A DNA stretch of 64,000 nucleotides from Sinonovacula constricta. Taxonomy: Eukaryota; Mollusca; Bivalvia; Cardiida; Solecurtidae. The position numbers were made by a program, and so were the translations under genes. Below are positions 62,691-64,000 of this stretch, piece by piece. The notes under the pieces were generated by a model, which searched no databases, was not told the origin of the DNA, and worked only from the letters and a program-made list of their open reading frames with translations. The stretch lies in assembly GCA_007844125.1 (NCBI GenBank), contig CM017570.1, forward strand, positions 49,095,036-49,159,035. Direction: 5' to 3'. Every line of letters starts with the position of its first letter. Within the stretch, counting starts at the first letter, position 1.

Positions 62691-63960
62691 ATTGTTTCCG
62701 TGTTGACAACAAGTGGGATGCAGATATTTATATATATGTAAAGACATCGACGTCAGAGCTAACTGTGCATCGCGGCTCAGATAGGAAATACATGTTTTAA
62801 TGACGATTTTGGCGTCATGGTTCACTTTTCACGCAGGTTTGTGACATCAATAAACAACATTTTTGAAATCTGTTCAGGTATCAATGATTTATTTTGTTTT
62901 TAAGTGAAAATATTTGTGTTCTAAGCTGTCGGATACCACCTTTAAACGGGTAAATTAACTACGTACTACGTACCCACTAAGGACCCAATGTAGAGCATGC
63001 TTCAGGCAAATACCTTTTAAGCCATGCTTGGTCAACATGGTGAGGTCATGAAAAAATCAGAAAGGATGTCCTGACCCTCATTAAACTAGTCCCAACTTAC
63101 TGACAGACGTGTTGTTGTTGCTGCTTTTAGGTTGTTCAAAGTAGTCATGTTCATCAGTAATGTGCTAAATGCTATTTTTAAGGTTCGGAACTGTTCTTAT
63201 CATATGCTGATGATGATTTTAGAAAATTCGCTCGGCGCCAAAAGTTGCGATTTTAGTGTTTTATTTGCTTATTTAGAAGAATAGACTCCATGGATTCGGA
63301 GTATGCATTTTTACCCATATTTTTACGTTTAACTATATTGAAATCAGGAACTAAGATTTACACGGTAGCATCGCTTTAAAGTAGTTGTCAATTGTATTTC
63401 CCGCCAAATTTGAAATCAGCCAGTTTGGACGCGCCATTGTATTATTTAAAGTCGTACTAGTTACGCTGATGTTTTAGAGTAAAAAGAAAGGGAAACGTGT
63501 TTAAGAAGGTAAGCATGGGTTGGTATTTGAATTAGTTTAGTATATTGTATATAATATTTTCGTAGAGAATTAAATGTGTTCAATGTATTTAATATCTTCT
63601 AGGTATTTAGGTGATGTATTTTTATTACATCTGCCTTTTCCGCTGGCACAGAAAACAAAGACATTGTATTTACCGAAATGAGTCGTGTGTAAATAATAGA
63701 TTTCTTTGTAGCTAATCTCTTGCTATTTTACTGCCTTAACCAAACCAGCACGGGGTTGAAGGATATCTCTAGGTTACAAGAAAAGAGTTGTTAGAGGTGA
63801 AGGCGACTTGCTCCTAGTCTTAATTGCGTGCAAAAACTATCCTAAACTAACTATGTTGTGGCAGTAAGTTTTGACCTTAGAGTCCTACCGCCATCTCTGA
63901 ATGTATGCGTTAATTTGTACTCCGTAAATTTTTTACTACCCCAGCTGACCGTTCCAAGGC
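62691..63960. other. AT-rich DNA, no gene seen
   Basis: Mixed composition, no repeat-family landmarks recognised. A donor-like AAGAAG/GTAAGC at about 63502-63513 follows a purine-rich stretch, but no open frame or start supports an exon. Confidence 0.4.
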
Positions 63961-64000
63961 GGTAACTGTCGGGTTTGCACTTTTCGTTAAATGACACATC
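63961..64000 (+). repeat. Start of dispersed CCAAGGCGGTAACTG repeat
   Basis: GTTCCAAGGCGGTAACTG at 63972-63989 matches 39346 onward and the inverted copy near 42063-42080. It runs off the window, so extent is unknown. Confidence 0.45.

Noticed and set aside
63470..63520. First exon of a host gene with donor GTAAGC
   Set aside because: No promoter, start codon in frame or downstream exon can be supported within the window.

Overview
The window looks like bivalve-type invertebrate nuclear DNA: AT-rich, with long microsatellites, decayed non-LTR retrotransposons, a permuted Penelope-like element, a tRNA-derived SINE and a TRIM/NHL-like exon relic. I see no intact protein-coding gene, no rRNA and no functional tRNA. 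Nearly every open frame longer than 60 codons is a fragment of a mobile element, a microsatellite artefact or chance. The clade assignment (Bivalvia) is inference from repeat types, not from a marker gene.

Region 1-11117 is a compositional island, clearly richer in GC than the rest. It is the heavily mutated remnant of a virus-like DNA element. Plus-strand structural-type gene remnants lie on the left. A minus-strand membrane-protein remnant lies at 3612-4366. On the right, a long minus-strand replication gene carries family-B DNA polymerase palm, SF1-helicase-like and HNH-nuclease-like segments, and a Cys/His-rich small frame sits at its right end. Plus- and minus-strand modules converge near 8.1 kb. 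All frames are broken. The left-end ~1.2-2 kb recurs three more times (34.0-36.2, 41.7-42.65 internally deleted, 57.65-59.8).

From 11118 onward the DNA is a mosaic of a multi-kb AT-rich repeat whose segments recur in the same order (11.1-15.5, 15.5-16.4, 17.1-21.5, 24.4-28.9, 31.6-34.0, 37.4-41.7, 45.7-46.7 and the duplicated block). Inserted in it are five copies of one LINE family (A: 22148-24380 plus; B: 47580-48120 plus; C: 29220-31440 minus; D: 52980-55050 minus; E: 16440-17107 minus), a Naiad-type Penelope-like element (42660-45660 minus), a SINE (46728-47030) and microsatellites. A block of about 13 kb (24109-37310) is duplicated in direct orientation at 47856-62690; its left two thirds are nearly identical while its right third is clearly more diverged.

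Two observations stand out. First, the Penelope-like copy has UGA codons exactly where the endonuclease cysteines are expected, matching the selenoprotein Naiads reported from clams. Second, two paralogous AT-rich units carry a 27-nt exon-like cassette with excellent splice sites and nearly identical flanks, yet the two 27-mers are unrelated in sequence.
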